Shown here in pieces: positions 32,809-43,360 of a stretch of DNA of 44,488 nt (position 1 is the stretch's first letter; each line of letters opens with the position of its first letter). The notes beneath the pieces are model-generated. The model made no database searches. It was not told where the DNA came from and was given only the letters and a program-made list of their open reading frames with translations. The stretch is from Streptomyces sp. ADI95-17 (GTDB taxonomy: Bacteria > Actinomycetota > Actinomycetes > Streptomycetales > Streptomycetaceae): contig NZ_ML123045.1 in NCBI RefSeq assembly GCF_003846175.1, positions 362,029 to 406,516 on the forward strand, given 5' to 3'. The translations under genes were made by a program, and so were the position numbers.

Positions 32809-32851
32809 TCAGTCCCGACCGGTGAGAATGCCTGGTCGGAATCGGCGCGGC
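32799..32851 (+). promoter_or_regulatory. Leader hairpin of the leuS attenuator
   Basis: Outer stem GCCGCGCTGAT (32799-32809) with ATCGGCGCGGC (32841-32851), one G-T pair; inner stem CCGACC (32815-32820) with GGTCGG (32834-32839). The left arm starts just after the Leu codons and includes the leader stop codon, so ribosome position would decide whether it folds. Confidence 0.6.
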
Positions 32852-32852
32852 G

Positions 32853-32877
32853 TCCCCTCCTGTGCGAGGGGATTTTT
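32853..32877 (+). terminator. Intrinsic terminator of the leuS attenuator
   Basis: TCCCCTC (32853-32859) with GAGGGGA (32866-32872), 6-nt loop, followed directly by TTTTT. A textbook U-tailed terminator, unusual in such GC-rich DNA, placed 70 bases before leuS. Confidence 0.8.
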
Positions 32878-32946
32878 CGTTTCCGCAGACGCGTGTCCGT
32901 AGACACGGGCGCCCGGCAGATGACGATCGATGGAGCTTTGAGGATC

Positions 32947-35820
<2,874 letters not shown>

Positions 35821-35884
35821 TGGCGTGGCGTTCCTCGTGAGGCGCTGAGCGCGCACACGCGGCGGTGTGGGGGTGTTCCCCTAC

Positions 35885-35926
35885 GGGCAGGTTGAGGGTT
35901 CCGATGGAACCCTCAACCTGCCCTTT
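35885..35926 (+). terminator. Terminator after leuS
   Basis: Perfect 18-bp stem (35885-35902 with 35906-35923), 3-nt loop, then TTT. Very strong. Confidence 0.9.
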
Positions 35927-35983
35927 CCGTTTACGGTGGAGGGGCCGGCACCCGGCAGCCGAAACGACATCCGAGGGGCGCTC

Positions 35984-36769
35984 ATGGAATCCGTGATCCT
36001 GATTCTGGGGTTGCTCTTCTTCGCGTTCGTGGCCCTGGGGGTGTACGCGGGCGTCAAAGCCGTGGGCGCGGCGAAGCGCGGTGTGGACCGAACGATCAGC
36101 CAGGCGCGCCGCACGGTCGAGGAGACCACGCTGCGGGCGAAGAGCTACGGGCAGACGGGCGTGGGCGGAGAGCTGGCGCAGCTGCGGCTGGCACTGCGGA
36201 CATCCATGCGGGCCACGCAGGAGGCGTTGCAGGCCGGAGCTGCCGAGGACGCCTCGCTCGCGGAGTCGCTGGGCCTCTTCCAGCGGCTGAGCGTGCACGG
36301 ACGTGAGCTGGACGACGAGCTGAAGAAACTGGAGCGCGAGCCCGACCGGACGACCGTCGCCTCGCTGCTGCCGAGCCTGAAGCAGCGTACGGAGCGGATC
36401 ACACACTCCGCGGATTCGCTGCGGTGGGCCGCGCGTGACCGGGCACGGCAGTTCTCCGACGACTCGCTGGACGCGCTGAACGCACAGATCGACGTGGAGG
36501 CGGGGGCGCTCCGGCACTGGACGGTGGAGCCGGACGCACCGGTCCAGGGGCAGGGCGGCGGGCCGCAGAGCGACACGAGCGGCCGGAGTCAGAGCCAGAG
36601 CCGGGGCCCCCGAAGCCAGGACCCGGGGCAGGAGCAGGAGCAGCGGCCGGGACCGGGGCAGGGGAGTGGGTCGGATGAGGGTGCGGCCCGGGCGATCACG
36701 GCTTCCGACCCGCGACGCCAGGCCGGATACCCGTGGCAGAAGGCGCCCCGGCCCGAGACGACGAACTGA
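35984..36769 (+). CDS. Membrane-anchored coiled-coil protein of unknown function
   Basis: 261 residues. The N-terminal transmembrane helix (about 4-25, VILILGLLFFAFVALGVYAG) is followed by a helical, charged region (about 30-185) likely to form coiled coils (ELAQLRLALRTSMRATQEALQ, GRELDDELKKLERE). The C-terminal 75 residues are Gln/Gly/Pro/Ser-rich and disordered. The topology suggests a cytoplasmic coiled coil tethered to the membrane. GAGGGG lies 5 bases before the ATG. No known domain recognised. Confidence 0.8.
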   Translation: MESVILILGLLFFAFVALGVYAGVKAVGAAKRGVDRTISQARRTVEETTLRAKSYGQTGVGGELAQLRLALRTSMRATQEALQAGAAEDASLAESLGLFQRLSVHGRELDDELKKLEREPDRTTVASLLPSLKQRTERITHSADSLRWAARDRARQFSDDSLDALNAQIDVEAGALRHWTVEPDAPVQGQGGGPQSDTSGRSQSQSRGPRSQDPGQEQEQRPGPGQGSGSDEGAARAITASDPRRQAGYPWQKAPRPETTN

Positions 36770-36855
36770 CACATTCGACGACCGGCGGTGACCGGATGCG
36801 GTCCGAAGAGATACATCCGAAGAGATGCAGGAGAGATCATTCGGTCGGGGTCGGA

Positions 36856-36885
36856 CTGCCAGGACGCGGACTCGCCAGGTAACCT
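36856..36885 (+). promoter_or_regulatory. Promoter of the DegV-family gene
   Basis: CTGCCA (36856-36861), 18-base spacer, TAACCT (36880-36885); the -10 ends 7 bases before the ATG, so the mRNA is probably leaderless. Confidence 0.5.
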
Positions 36886-36892
36886 CCCGCTC

Positions 36893-37738
36893 ATGTCCCG
36901 CCATGTCGCGATCGTCACCGATTCCACGGCCTACCTGCCGCCCGAGACGATGGAGCGGCACGGCATCACCGCGGTGCCGCTGACCGTCGTTCTCGGAGAT
37001 CAGGCTCTGGAGGACGGTACCGAGATCTCGGCCCGTTCCCTTGCGGTGGCGCTCCAGAAGCGTCGTCCCGTGACCACGTCCCGGCCGAGTCCCGAGGTGT
37101 TCGCCGCCGCTTACCGGGCGGCGGCCGAGGCGGGGGCCACCGGCATCGTCTCGCTGCACCTCTCGGCCGAGATCTCGGGCACGTACGACGCCGCCGTGCT
37201 CGCGGCGAAGGAGGCGCCGGTTCCGGTCCGTGTGGTGGACACCGGGATGGTCGCCATGGCCCTCGGATTCTGCGCCCTGGCATCCGCGGAGACGGCGGAG
37301 GCGGGCGGAAGCCTGGACGAGGCGGTCGCGGCCGCGGAGAAGCGGGCCGCGGGCACCTCGGCGTACTTCTACGTCGACACGCTGGACTACCTGCGGCGCG
37401 GCGGCCGCATCGGTGCCGCGCAGGCTCTGCTGGGATCGGCTCTCGCGGTGAAGCCGCTGCTCCAGCTCGACGGCGGCCGCATCGAACTGCTGGAGAAGGT
37501 GCGGACGGCTTCGAAGGCGATCGCGCGCCTGGAGGAGATCGTCGCGGAACGGGCGGGCAGCGGCCGCGTGGACATCGCCGTGCACCACCTCGCCGCCCCC
37601 GAACGGGCGGAGCGGCTCGCGGAGCGACTGCGTGAGCGGGTACCGGGGCTGGTCGATCTGCATGTGAGCGAGGTGGGTGCGGTGATCGGTGCGCACACCG
37701 GTCCCGGCCTGCTGGGGGCAGTGGTCTCGCCGCGCTGA
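36893..37738 (+). CDS. DegV-family fatty-acid-binding protein
   Basis: 281 residues. The start VAIVTDSTAYLPPE is the DegV N-terminal signature; RPVTTSRPSPEVF, GIVSLHLSAEISGTYDAA, RVVDTGMVAMALGF and DTLDYLRRGGRIGAAQALLG are the further conserved blocks that line the lipid-binding cleft. The family includes FakB, which presents fatty acids to the kinase FakA; no FakA homologue is in the window, so the role here is open. ATG 36893, apparently leaderless. Confidence 0.93.
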   Translation: MSRHVAIVTDSTAYLPPETMERHGITAVPLTVVLGDQALEDGTEISARSLAVALQKRRPVTTSRPSPEVFAAAYRAAAEAGATGIVSLHLSAEISGTYDAAVLAAKEAPVPVRVVDTGMVAMALGFCALASAETAEAGGSLDEAVAAAEKRAAGTSAYFYVDTLDYLRRGGRIGAAQALLGSALAVKPLLQLDGGRIELLEKVRTASKAIARLEEIVAERAGSGRVDIAVHHLAAPERAERLAERLRERVPGLVDLHVSEVGAVIGAHTGPGLLGAVVSPR

Positions 37739-37863
37739 GCGGCCGGCCTGCGGGGCGGTCGGGCAGGTGGTCGGTCGGCTGGCAGGTTGGGCGGTCGGTC
37801 GGGCCTCGTGACGTCTTGCGTGTTCCGGGTGTCCTGAGCGTCGTGTGTGCCATGCATGCCGTG

Positions 37864-37944
37864 GGTGCTCTGCGTGCTCTGCGTGTCCTGCGTGTCCTGC
37901 GTGCCGTGCGTGCCGTGAGTGCCGTGGGTGCCGTGGGTGTCACT
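37864..37944. repeat. 9-bp imperfect tandem repeat, nine units
   Basis: Units run GGTGCTCTG, CGTGCTCTG, CGTGTCCTG (twice), CGTGCCGTG (twice), AGTGCCGTG, GGTGCCGTG and GGTGTCACT. Neighbouring units resemble each other most, suggesting stepwise duplication. Confidence 0.85.
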
Positions 37945-37960
37945 CCGATGAGTGGTCGAG

Positions 37961-37987
37961 TTATCCACAACTGGTCGGTTGTCCACC
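37961..37987 (+). promoter_or_regulatory. Pair of DnaA-box-like sites upstream of comEA
   Basis: TTATCCACA (37961-37969) is a perfect classical DnaA box; TTGTCCACC (37979-37987) is one base from the TTGTCCACA form preferred in Streptomyces. Same orientation, 18 bases apart, 53-79 bases before comEA. Confidence 0.4.
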
Positions 37988-38025
37988 GGAATTGGACCTG
38001 CTGAGCGGCTTCGGGCGGATGTGCC

Positions 38026-38031
38026 TACCGT
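38026..38031 (+). promoter_or_regulatory. Candidate -10 box of comEA
   Basis: TACCGT ends 8 bases before ATG 38040; probably a leaderless or near-leaderless transcript. Confidence 0.4.
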
Positions 38032-38039
38032 CGTGAGGC

Positions 38040-39170
38040 ATGGCACCCCGATCACATCGTGCAACCAGCGGAAGCGGCAGTGGCCCCGGTCGGGCCCCGG
38101 CCTCGGACGGCCGTGTCCGCAGCGGCCCCGGTACCGGACCAGGTGTCGGCGCCGGACCAGGCTTGGGGCCGGGCCTCGGGCCCGGTCGGCGACGGACGTC
38201 GCGCCAGGGTGCGGACACGGTGGCCGCGGCGTCGCGCCGTCGGGCGGACGCGCTGATGACGGGTGCGTACGGAGGGCGGGTCGCGCGGCCTGCGCTGGGG
38301 GTTGTCCCGACTCCGATCTCGGCGCCGGCCTCGTCTCCGGTCACGGACCCAAGTCCAAGTCCAGTTGGGGGCGCGGCTGGTGCTTCCATCTCTGCGCGGG
38401 GTTCGTCTTCGGCCTCGGTCACCGTTCCGGTTTCCGGAGGGGCGGGGCGCTGGCGGGAGAGGGTGGTTCCCGCGTTGCGGGAGCGGCTCCCGGTATGGCT
38501 GCAGCTCAGATGCGGTCTGGAGCCGAAGACCCTTGCAGCGTTGGCCGTTGTGCTGGTCGCGGCCGGAGTCTTTGCCGCAGTGCACCTCTGGTCCGCGCGC
38601 CCGCACTCCGTGCGTGCGCCCGAGCCGGTCGAGGAGGCTGCGCACGCCCGGACGTCGCCCCCGGCGCCGGTCGGTGCCGGGGAACCGGAGCCGTCGCCGG
38701 GACCGCCACCCGGGACAGGGACGGGCGGACACATTGTCGTTGATGTGAGCGGCAAGGTGCGAAGGCCTGGTATCCGTCAACTGCCTTCCGGAGCAAGGGT
38801 CGCCGATGCGTTACGTGCGGCGGGCGGAGTCCGGGACGGAGCGGACCTCACCGGGCTCAACCGGGCACGGGTGCTCATGGACGGAGAGCAGATCGTGGTG
38901 GGCACCCCGCCAGGACCTTCGACTGCCGGTGGGGCGGCAGGTGTCGCGATGGGCAGCGGCGGCGGGAGCGCTGCGACCGGCCCGGTCAGCCTCAACACCG
39001 CGACCGTCGAACAGTTGGACACGCTGCCGGGTGTCGGCCCGGTTCTGGCCCAGCACATCGTCGACTACCGCACACAGCACGGCGGTTTCCGGTCCATCGA
39101 TGAACTGCGTGAGGTGAACGGGATCGGTGACCGCAGGTTCGCCGACCTCCAACCATTGGTGGGGCCATGA
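38040..39170 (+). CDS. comEA: ComEA-like DNA-binding membrane protein
   Basis: 376 residues. A long Gly/Pro/Ser-rich basic N-terminus (1 to about 150) precedes one transmembrane helix (about 178-193, LAALAVVLVAAGVFAA). Outside lie an SLBB domain (about 230-290, IVVDVSGKVRRPGI...VVGTPP) and a helix-hairpin-helix DNA-binding domain at the end (VSLNTATVEQLDTLPGVGP, FRSIDELREVNGIGDRRF). It should bind DNA outside the membrane and pass it to ComEC. The N-terminal extension is unusually long compared with Bacillus ComEA (about 205 residues). The stop overlaps comEC as ATGA. Confidence 0.92.
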   Translation: MAPRSHRATSGSGSGPGRAPASDGRVRSGPGTGPGVGAGPGLGPGLGPGRRRTSRQGADTVAAASRRRADALMTGAYGGRVARPALGVVPTPISAPASSPVTDPSPSPVGGAAGASISARGSSSASVTVPVSGGAGRWRERVVPALRERLPVWLQLRCGLEPKTLAALAVVLVAAGVFAAVHLWSARPHSVRAPEPVEEAAHARTSPPAPVGAGEPEPSPGPPPGTGTGGHIVVDVSGKVRRPGIRQLPSGARVADALRAAGGVRDGADLTGLNRARVLMDGEQIVVGTPPGPSTAGGAAGVAMGSGGGSAATGPVSLNTATVEQLDTLPGVGPVLAQHIVDYRTQHGGFRSIDELREVNGIGDRRFADLQPLVGP

Positions 39171-41812
39171 GCCACCTGGACGTCCATGCGGCGTCCGGCA
39201 GCCGGCTCGGCGCCTCCGAACCGCGGCAGGAGGGTCCGGCCGATCTCCGCCTGGTCCCGCCTGCCATGGCGGCCTGGGCCGGAGCGGCACTGGCGCTGAG
39301 CGCGCCAGGGCGGTGGACCACGGTGGGTGTGATCCTCTGCGTGGGTGCGGCCATGGTGCTCCTGGCCATGTCGGGGGCGGCCGCAACCCGTGTACGGCGC
39401 AGAGGGGCGGCCGGTGCCTCGGCAGGCAGACCTTCCTCCGATGCCGATGCCGATGCCGATGCCGATGCCGATGGCGGCATCGGTGCCGGTGCGGACGCCG
39501 ACACCGCGGACAGGGCGGCGGCAGACGGGCGGTGGTGGTCGCGGGCCACGGCTACCGCCACCGCTGCGGCGTTGCTCTGCGCGGCGGCCGGGGCCGCGGC
39601 GGCCGGATTGCACAGTGCCGATGTACGGCAGGGGCCGGTCCACGAGCTGGCCGAGCGGTTCTCGACGGTCGAGGCGGAGGTCACGGTGACATCCGATGCC
39701 CGGCGGACCACGCCTCGGGTGCGGGGCGACCACAGCACACCCGTCGCCCTCCTCATGGATGCCGAGATCACCCGGCTGACCGGGCCCGACGGTGCGGTCA
39801 CCGGGCTGAGTACACCAGTGCTGCTGATCGTCTCGCCCGGCGGATCGACCGGACCGTGGCAGCAGTTGCTCCCCTCCACACACCTGCGCGTCGGCGGCCG
39901 GCTGTCACCGCCACTGCACGACGGGGAGCGCAGTGCCGCCGTTCTGCGCCCCCAGGGCAAGGGGCCGCCTCGAATCATCGGGCCTCCCTCCGTCCTCCAG
40001 CGCACGGCAGGCGCGCTGCGCGGCGGGCTGCGGCAGGCGACCGAGCGGCTCGATCCCGATGCGAGGGCCCTGCTGCCGGGCCTGGTGGTCGGCGACACCT
40101 CACGGATCACCCCCGAGCTGCACGAGGCGTTCAAGGCCGCCGATCTCACCCACTTGATGGCCGTCTCCGGATCCAACCTGGCGATCCTGCTCGTCCTCCT
40201 CATCGGACCGCCAGGGATGGCGCTCCGTGCCGAACGTCGCGGGCTGGCGCCCCGGTTGGGTATCTCGCTGCGGCTCACGGCGCTGCTCGGCGGCGGGCTC
40301 ACGCTGGCCTTCGTCATCGTCTGCCGACCCGAACCGAGCGTTCTGCGGGCGGCGGCGTGCGGGCTGATCACCCTGCTGGCCATTGGTACGGGGCGGCGGA
40401 GATCGCTGATCCCGGCGCTGGCGGCCGCAGTCATGTTGTTGGTCCTTTACGACCCATGGATGGCGCGCAGTTACGGTTTCATCCTCTCCGTGCTGGCCAC
40501 CGGCGCCCTGCTGACCATCGCCCCGAAATGGAGCGATGCGCTGCAACGGCGCAGGGTTCCGGCCAGGCTCGCCGAGGCGCTGGCCGCGGCGGCCGCCGCG
40601 CAGGCGGTGTGCGCGCCGGTGGTCGTACTGCTCGCCTCGCGGGTCAGCCTGGTGGCGATCCCGTGCAATCTGCTGGCCGAGGCGGCAGTGCCGCCGGCCA
40701 CGGTCCTCGGGTTCGCCGCGCTCGCCCTGGCGCCGGTGGCCATGCCGGTGGCGGAGTTGCTCGCCCGGATCGCGGGGTGGCCCGCCGGTTGGATCGCCTC
40801 GGTGGCCCGCACCGGGGCGGACCTGCCCGGGGCGGAGATCGACTGGCCCGACGGCTGGAAGGGCGCGGTGCTGCTCACCGCGCTGACCGCTCTGGTAATG
40901 CTCTTCGCCCGCCGGATCGTGCGCCATCCCTGGGTCTGCTCGGCCGCCTCGCTGCTGTTGGTTCTCGCGGTGCTGCGTCCGGTGCCGCTCACCCGGGTGC
41001 TGACCGGATGGCCGCCGCCGGGCTGGGCGTTCGCGATGTGCGACGTGGGGCAGGGGGACGCCCTGGTGCTGGCGGCGGGGGACGGTGCGGGGGTGGTCGT
41101 CGATGCCGGTCCCGATCCTTCACTCGTCGACCGGTGCCTTCGTGACCTGGGCATCACCGAGGTGCCGTTCCTGGTCCTCACGCACTTTCACGCCGACCAT
41201 GTGCGGGGCCTGCCCGGGGTGTTGAGGGGCAGGGCGGTGGGTGCGATCGAGACGACGAGCCTGGACGAACCTCCGGACCAGGTCGCGTTCGTACGGAGAA
41301 CGGCGGCCGAATCGCACGTCTCCCTGGTCCGGGCCGTCCCGGGGGAGCGCCGCCGGATCGGGGCGCTCGACTGGCGGGTCCTCTGGCCGGCGAGCGCCAC
41401 CGGGCCCGGCGGAATACCGGCGGGCCCGGGTGCCGGTCCCGTACCGCTGGAGCCGAACGATGCCAGTGTCACCCTGCACGTCCGGGCCGGCGGGCTGACC
41501 CTGTTGCTCCTGGGGGACCTCGAACCGCAGGCCCAGCAGGGGGTGCTGCGCAGATATCCCGCGCTGCCGAGGGTGGATGTGCTCAAGGTCGCGCATCACG
41601 GCTCGGCCCATCAGGACCCGGCGCTGCTGCGCAGCGCGCACCCGAGGTTCGCCCTGGTGAGTGTGGGGAGGGACAACCCGTACGGCCATCCGGCGCCGCG
41701 TACCGTCGATGCGCTCAGAGCGGGCGGGGCCGTGGTGCTGCGTACGGACACCGATGGTGCGATCGCCGTGACGGGTGCCGGGCCGGGGCTGCGGGCAGTG
41801 CGCCGGTCGTGA
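39167..41812 (+). CDS. comEC: ComEC/Rec2 DNA-uptake channel with metallo-beta-lactamase domain
   Basis: 881 residues. N-terminal hydrophobic segments with an outer OB-like region, then the competence core (about 300-560), beginning at LLPGLVVGDTSRITPELHEAFKAADLTHLMAVSGSN-type sequence, with about ten membrane spans. The C-terminal MBL domain has CDVGQGDALVL (near residue 625) and THFHADH (near 670), the metal site, then HHGSAHQDP. Forms the inner-membrane channel for single-stranded DNA. An Asp/Ala repeat from a (GATGCC)n tract sits at about residues 92-103, between the first hydrophobic segments. comEA overlaps by 4 bases. Natural competence is not generally shown in Streptomyces, so the role is open. 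Confidence 0.93.
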   Translation: MSHLDVHAASGSRLGASEPRQEGPADLRLVPPAMAAWAGAALALSAPGRWTTVGVILCVGAAMVLLAMSGAAATRVRRRGAAGASAGRPSSDADADADADADGGIGAGADADTADRAAADGRWWSRATATATAAALLCAAAGAAAAGLHSADVRQGPVHELAERFSTVEAEVTVTSDARRTTPRVRGDHSTPVALLMDAEITRLTGPDGAVTGLSTPVLLIVSPGGSTGPWQQLLPSTHLRVGGRLSPPLHDGERSAAVLRPQGKGPPRIIGPPSVLQRTAGALRGGLRQATERLDPDARALLPGLVVGDTSRITPELHEAFKAADLTHLMAVSGSNLAILLVLLIGPPGMALRAERRGLAPRLGISLRLTALLGGGLTLAFVIVCRPEPSVLRAAACGLITLLAIGTGRRRSLIPALAAAVMLLVLYDPWMARSYGFILSVLATGALLTIAPKWSDALQRRRVPARLAEALAAAAAAQAVCAPVVVLLASRVSLVAIPCNLLAEAAVPPATVLGFAALALAPVAMPVAELLARIAGWPAGWIASVARTGADLPGAEIDWPDGWKGAVLLTALTALVMLFARRIVRHPWVCSAASLLLVLAVLRPVPLTRVLTGWPPPGWAFAMCDVGQGDALVLAAGDGAGVVVDAGPDPSLVDRCLRDLGITEVPFLVLTHFHADHVRGLPGVLRGRAVGAIETTSLDEPPDQVAFVRRTAAESHVSLVRAVPGERRRIGALDWRVLWPASATGPGGIPAGPGAGPVPLEPNDASVTLHVRAGGLTLLLLGDLEPQAQQGVLRRYPALPRVDVLKVAHHGSAHQDPALLRSAHPRFALVSVGRDNPYGHPAPRTVDALRAGGAVVLRTDTDGAIAVTGAGPGLRAVRRS
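39440..39475 (+). repeat. (GATGCC)n hexanucleotide repeat within comEC
   Basis: Five perfect GATGCC units and one GATGGC, encoding Asp-Ala repeats. In frame, so copy changes would not shift the reading frame. Confidence 0.9.
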
Positions 41813-41824
41813 CTACCCAGCCCG

Positions 41825-41902
41825 ACGACCGCACGGCCTCCGCCAGCTCCACGACCGCACGGCCTCCGCCAGTTCCACGACCGCACCGCCCCCGCCAGCC
41901 CC
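41825..41902. repeat. 26-bp tandem repeat, three copies
   Basis: Units at 41825-41850, 41851-41876 and 41877-41902 (ACGACCGCACGGCCTCCGCC plus a six-base end). The first two differ at one base; the third is more diverged. It begins 13 bases after the comEC stop. Confidence 0.9.
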
Positions 41903-42110
41903 ATGGCCACCGCCCCGGCGGTGATGGTGATACCAATTCGGACCTTCGGTAACACCTCCACCCAAGACACTTCAAGCCCCTCCGAGCTGCGCTGTTTGCC
42001 TCGAACGGCACAATGGTGATCGAATGCATGCTCGTCGGTGGGCCGCTGCTCCGACAGAGACGTCCAGCCGCCGGGCCCCAAGGTGAATCGTCCCCGGGGG
42101 AAGGTGGAAC
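41903..42110 (+). other. Intergenic region upstream of the YceI gene
   Basis: Together with the adjacent tandem repeat this makes a 298-base gap. It is AT-richer from 41920 to 42020, which probably contains the YceI promoter, but no hexamer pair is convincing. No hairpin terminator for comEC was seen apart from the repeats. Confidence 0.35.
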
Positions 42111-42995
42111 ATGTTCGGTCGTTGGCTGAACGGCAGGCGAGCGGCGGGTTCGGCGCAGGGCAATGCCCTGGCCGGGCTGGAGGTGCCGCGCACTGCCGGA
42201 TTGCTCAGTTGCCGGGTGCTCGACCCGGTCAACGAGGTCGTGCCGCTGGCCGAGTTCGTGGTCATGGACAGTGCGGGCCGCAAAGTCTTCGGTGGTGAGA
42301 CCGACCCGTTCGGTAACGTCCTCGCCACTGTCCCGGCCGGTGAGTACCGGCTTGCCGTCACGGCCGAGGGCTTCACTCCGTTCCACGCGTCGGCCACGGT
42401 CGTCGAGGGCGGTCACGCGAGCCTGGGCGACGTGACCCTGCAGTTGTCCGCGCCTCCGCAGCTTCCCGCGCCGGGGGAGTGGGAGGTCGAGCCGATGCAC
42501 TCGCAGATCGGCTTCACGGCCCGGCACATCGGTCTGGCGCGCATCCACGGCCGGTTCAACAACTTCGCGGGGGCCGTGCGGATCGCCGACCGCATGGAGG
42601 ACTCGGCCATGCACGTGATCATCGACGCCGCGTCGATCGACACGAATGTCCAGATGCGGGACGACCATCTGCGCTCCAGCGACTTCCTCGACGTCGGGCG
42701 CTATCCGACGATGGAGTTCTACAGCGAGCGCTTCGTCCACCGGGGCGGCACCCGCTGGGGCGTGACCGGTGCGCTCACCCTGCACGGCGTCAGCCGCACG
42801 GTCACCCTGGACACCCAGTACCTCGGCCTGGGCAACGGCCTTGAGGGCGAGACCCGTGCCGCCTGCCGGGCCACCACGGAATTGCACCGTGAGGACTTCA
42901 CCCTCACCTGGCAGACCATGCTCGCCCGCGGCATCGCGGCCGTGGGCTCCAGCATCTCCATCGACATGGACATCCAGATCGTCCCCAAGACCTGA
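42111..42995 (+). CDS. YceI-family lipid-binding protein with N-terminal carboxypeptidase-regulatory-like domain
   Basis: 294 residues. The N-terminal part (about 27-115) looks like a beta-sandwich of the carboxypeptidase regulatory/CnaB type: LLSCRVLDPVNEVVPLAEFVVMD, DPFGNVLATVPAGEYRLAVTAEGF and HASLGDVTLQL. The C-terminal YceI domain (about 120-292) starts at GEWEVEPMHSQIGFTARHIG and contains ALTLHGVSRTVTLD. YceI barrels bind isoprenoid-type lipids. No signal peptide is seen, so a cytoplasmic place is likely. The usual YceI protein is about 180 residues, so the extra domain is notable. AAGGTGG precedes the ATG. Confidence 0.88.
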   Translation: MFGRWLNGRRAAGSAQGNALAGLEVPRTAGLLSCRVLDPVNEVVPLAEFVVMDSAGRKVFGGETDPFGNVLATVPAGEYRLAVTAEGFTPFHASATVVEGGHASLGDVTLQLSAPPQLPAPGEWEVEPMHSQIGFTARHIGLARIHGRFNNFAGAVRIADRMEDSAMHVIIDAASIDTNVQMRDDHLRSSDFLDVGRYPTMEFYSERFVHRGGTRWGVTGALTLHGVSRTVTLDTQYLGLGNGLEGETRAACRATTELHREDFTLTWQTMLARGIAAVGSSISIDMDIQIVPKT

Positions 42996-43010
42996 GCCGC
43001 GGGCGCCCCT

Positions 43011-43256
43011 TCAGGGCGCTTCGAGCCACCCCTCGTACTCCGCGGCGAAGGCATCCAGTGCCGAGGAGTCCAGCCGCCCGGACGGGTCCTCCACGACCAC
43101 CAGCCACTGGGCATCCTCGGCGTCGTCCTCGCCGGCCAGCGCGTCGCGTACGAGCTGGGGCTCCTCGGCGACCCCGAACCGGTCGGCGAGCTCCCCGGCC
43201 ACCTCCTCCGCGGCATCACGGTCGGGCAGCACCAGCACATGTCTCACATCACTCAC
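43011..43256 (-). CDS. Small conserved protein of unknown function
   Basis: 81 residues, acidic (many Glu/Asp), with VRHVLVLPDRDAAEEVAGELADRFG and AQWLVVVEDPSG suggesting a small alpha/beta fold. GTG 43256 is chosen because GGGAG lies 9 bases upstream; a GTG at 43274 is possible. It lies convergent to the YceI gene (15-base gap) and divergent from holA. Function unknown. Confidence 0.7.
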   Translation of the reverse strand: MSDVRHVLVLPDRDAAEEVAGELADRFGVAEEPQLVRDALAGEDDAEDAQWLVVVEDPSGRLDSSALDAFAAEYEGWLEAP

Positions 43257-43360
43257 CGGCCCATTCTCCCGCACGGCGGCGCCCGGGCCCCGGCCCGGTA
43301 AACAGGGCGGCCGGGGATGTGATCGGGGGCTGTCAGCGGTGCATGGGATGCTGGACGGCG

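Larger units (their letters stand above)
37739..38039. other. Repeat-rich intergenic region between DegV and comEA
   Basis: 301 bases. 37745-37805 holds GGTCGG/GGGCGG-type repeats; 37864-37944 is a 9-bp tandem array; 37961-37987 has two DnaA-box-like sites; the comEA -10 is at 38026. Short frames through the repeats show only low-complexity Leu/Val/Arg or Thr/His/Gln runs and are not credible genes. Confidence 0.55.

Noticed and set aside
32622..32946. T-box riboswitch upstream of leuS
   Set aside because: No T-box sequence or specifier stem seen; the leader peptide with Leu codons plus terminator explains the region better.
37864..37944. CRISPR array
   Set aside because: Units are contiguous 9-mers without spacers and no cas genes are nearby.
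37816..38004. Small ORF through the 9-bp repeat (Leu/Val/Arg triplets)
   Set aside because: Composition is a direct product of the repeat, with no ribosome-binding site; not credible as a gene.
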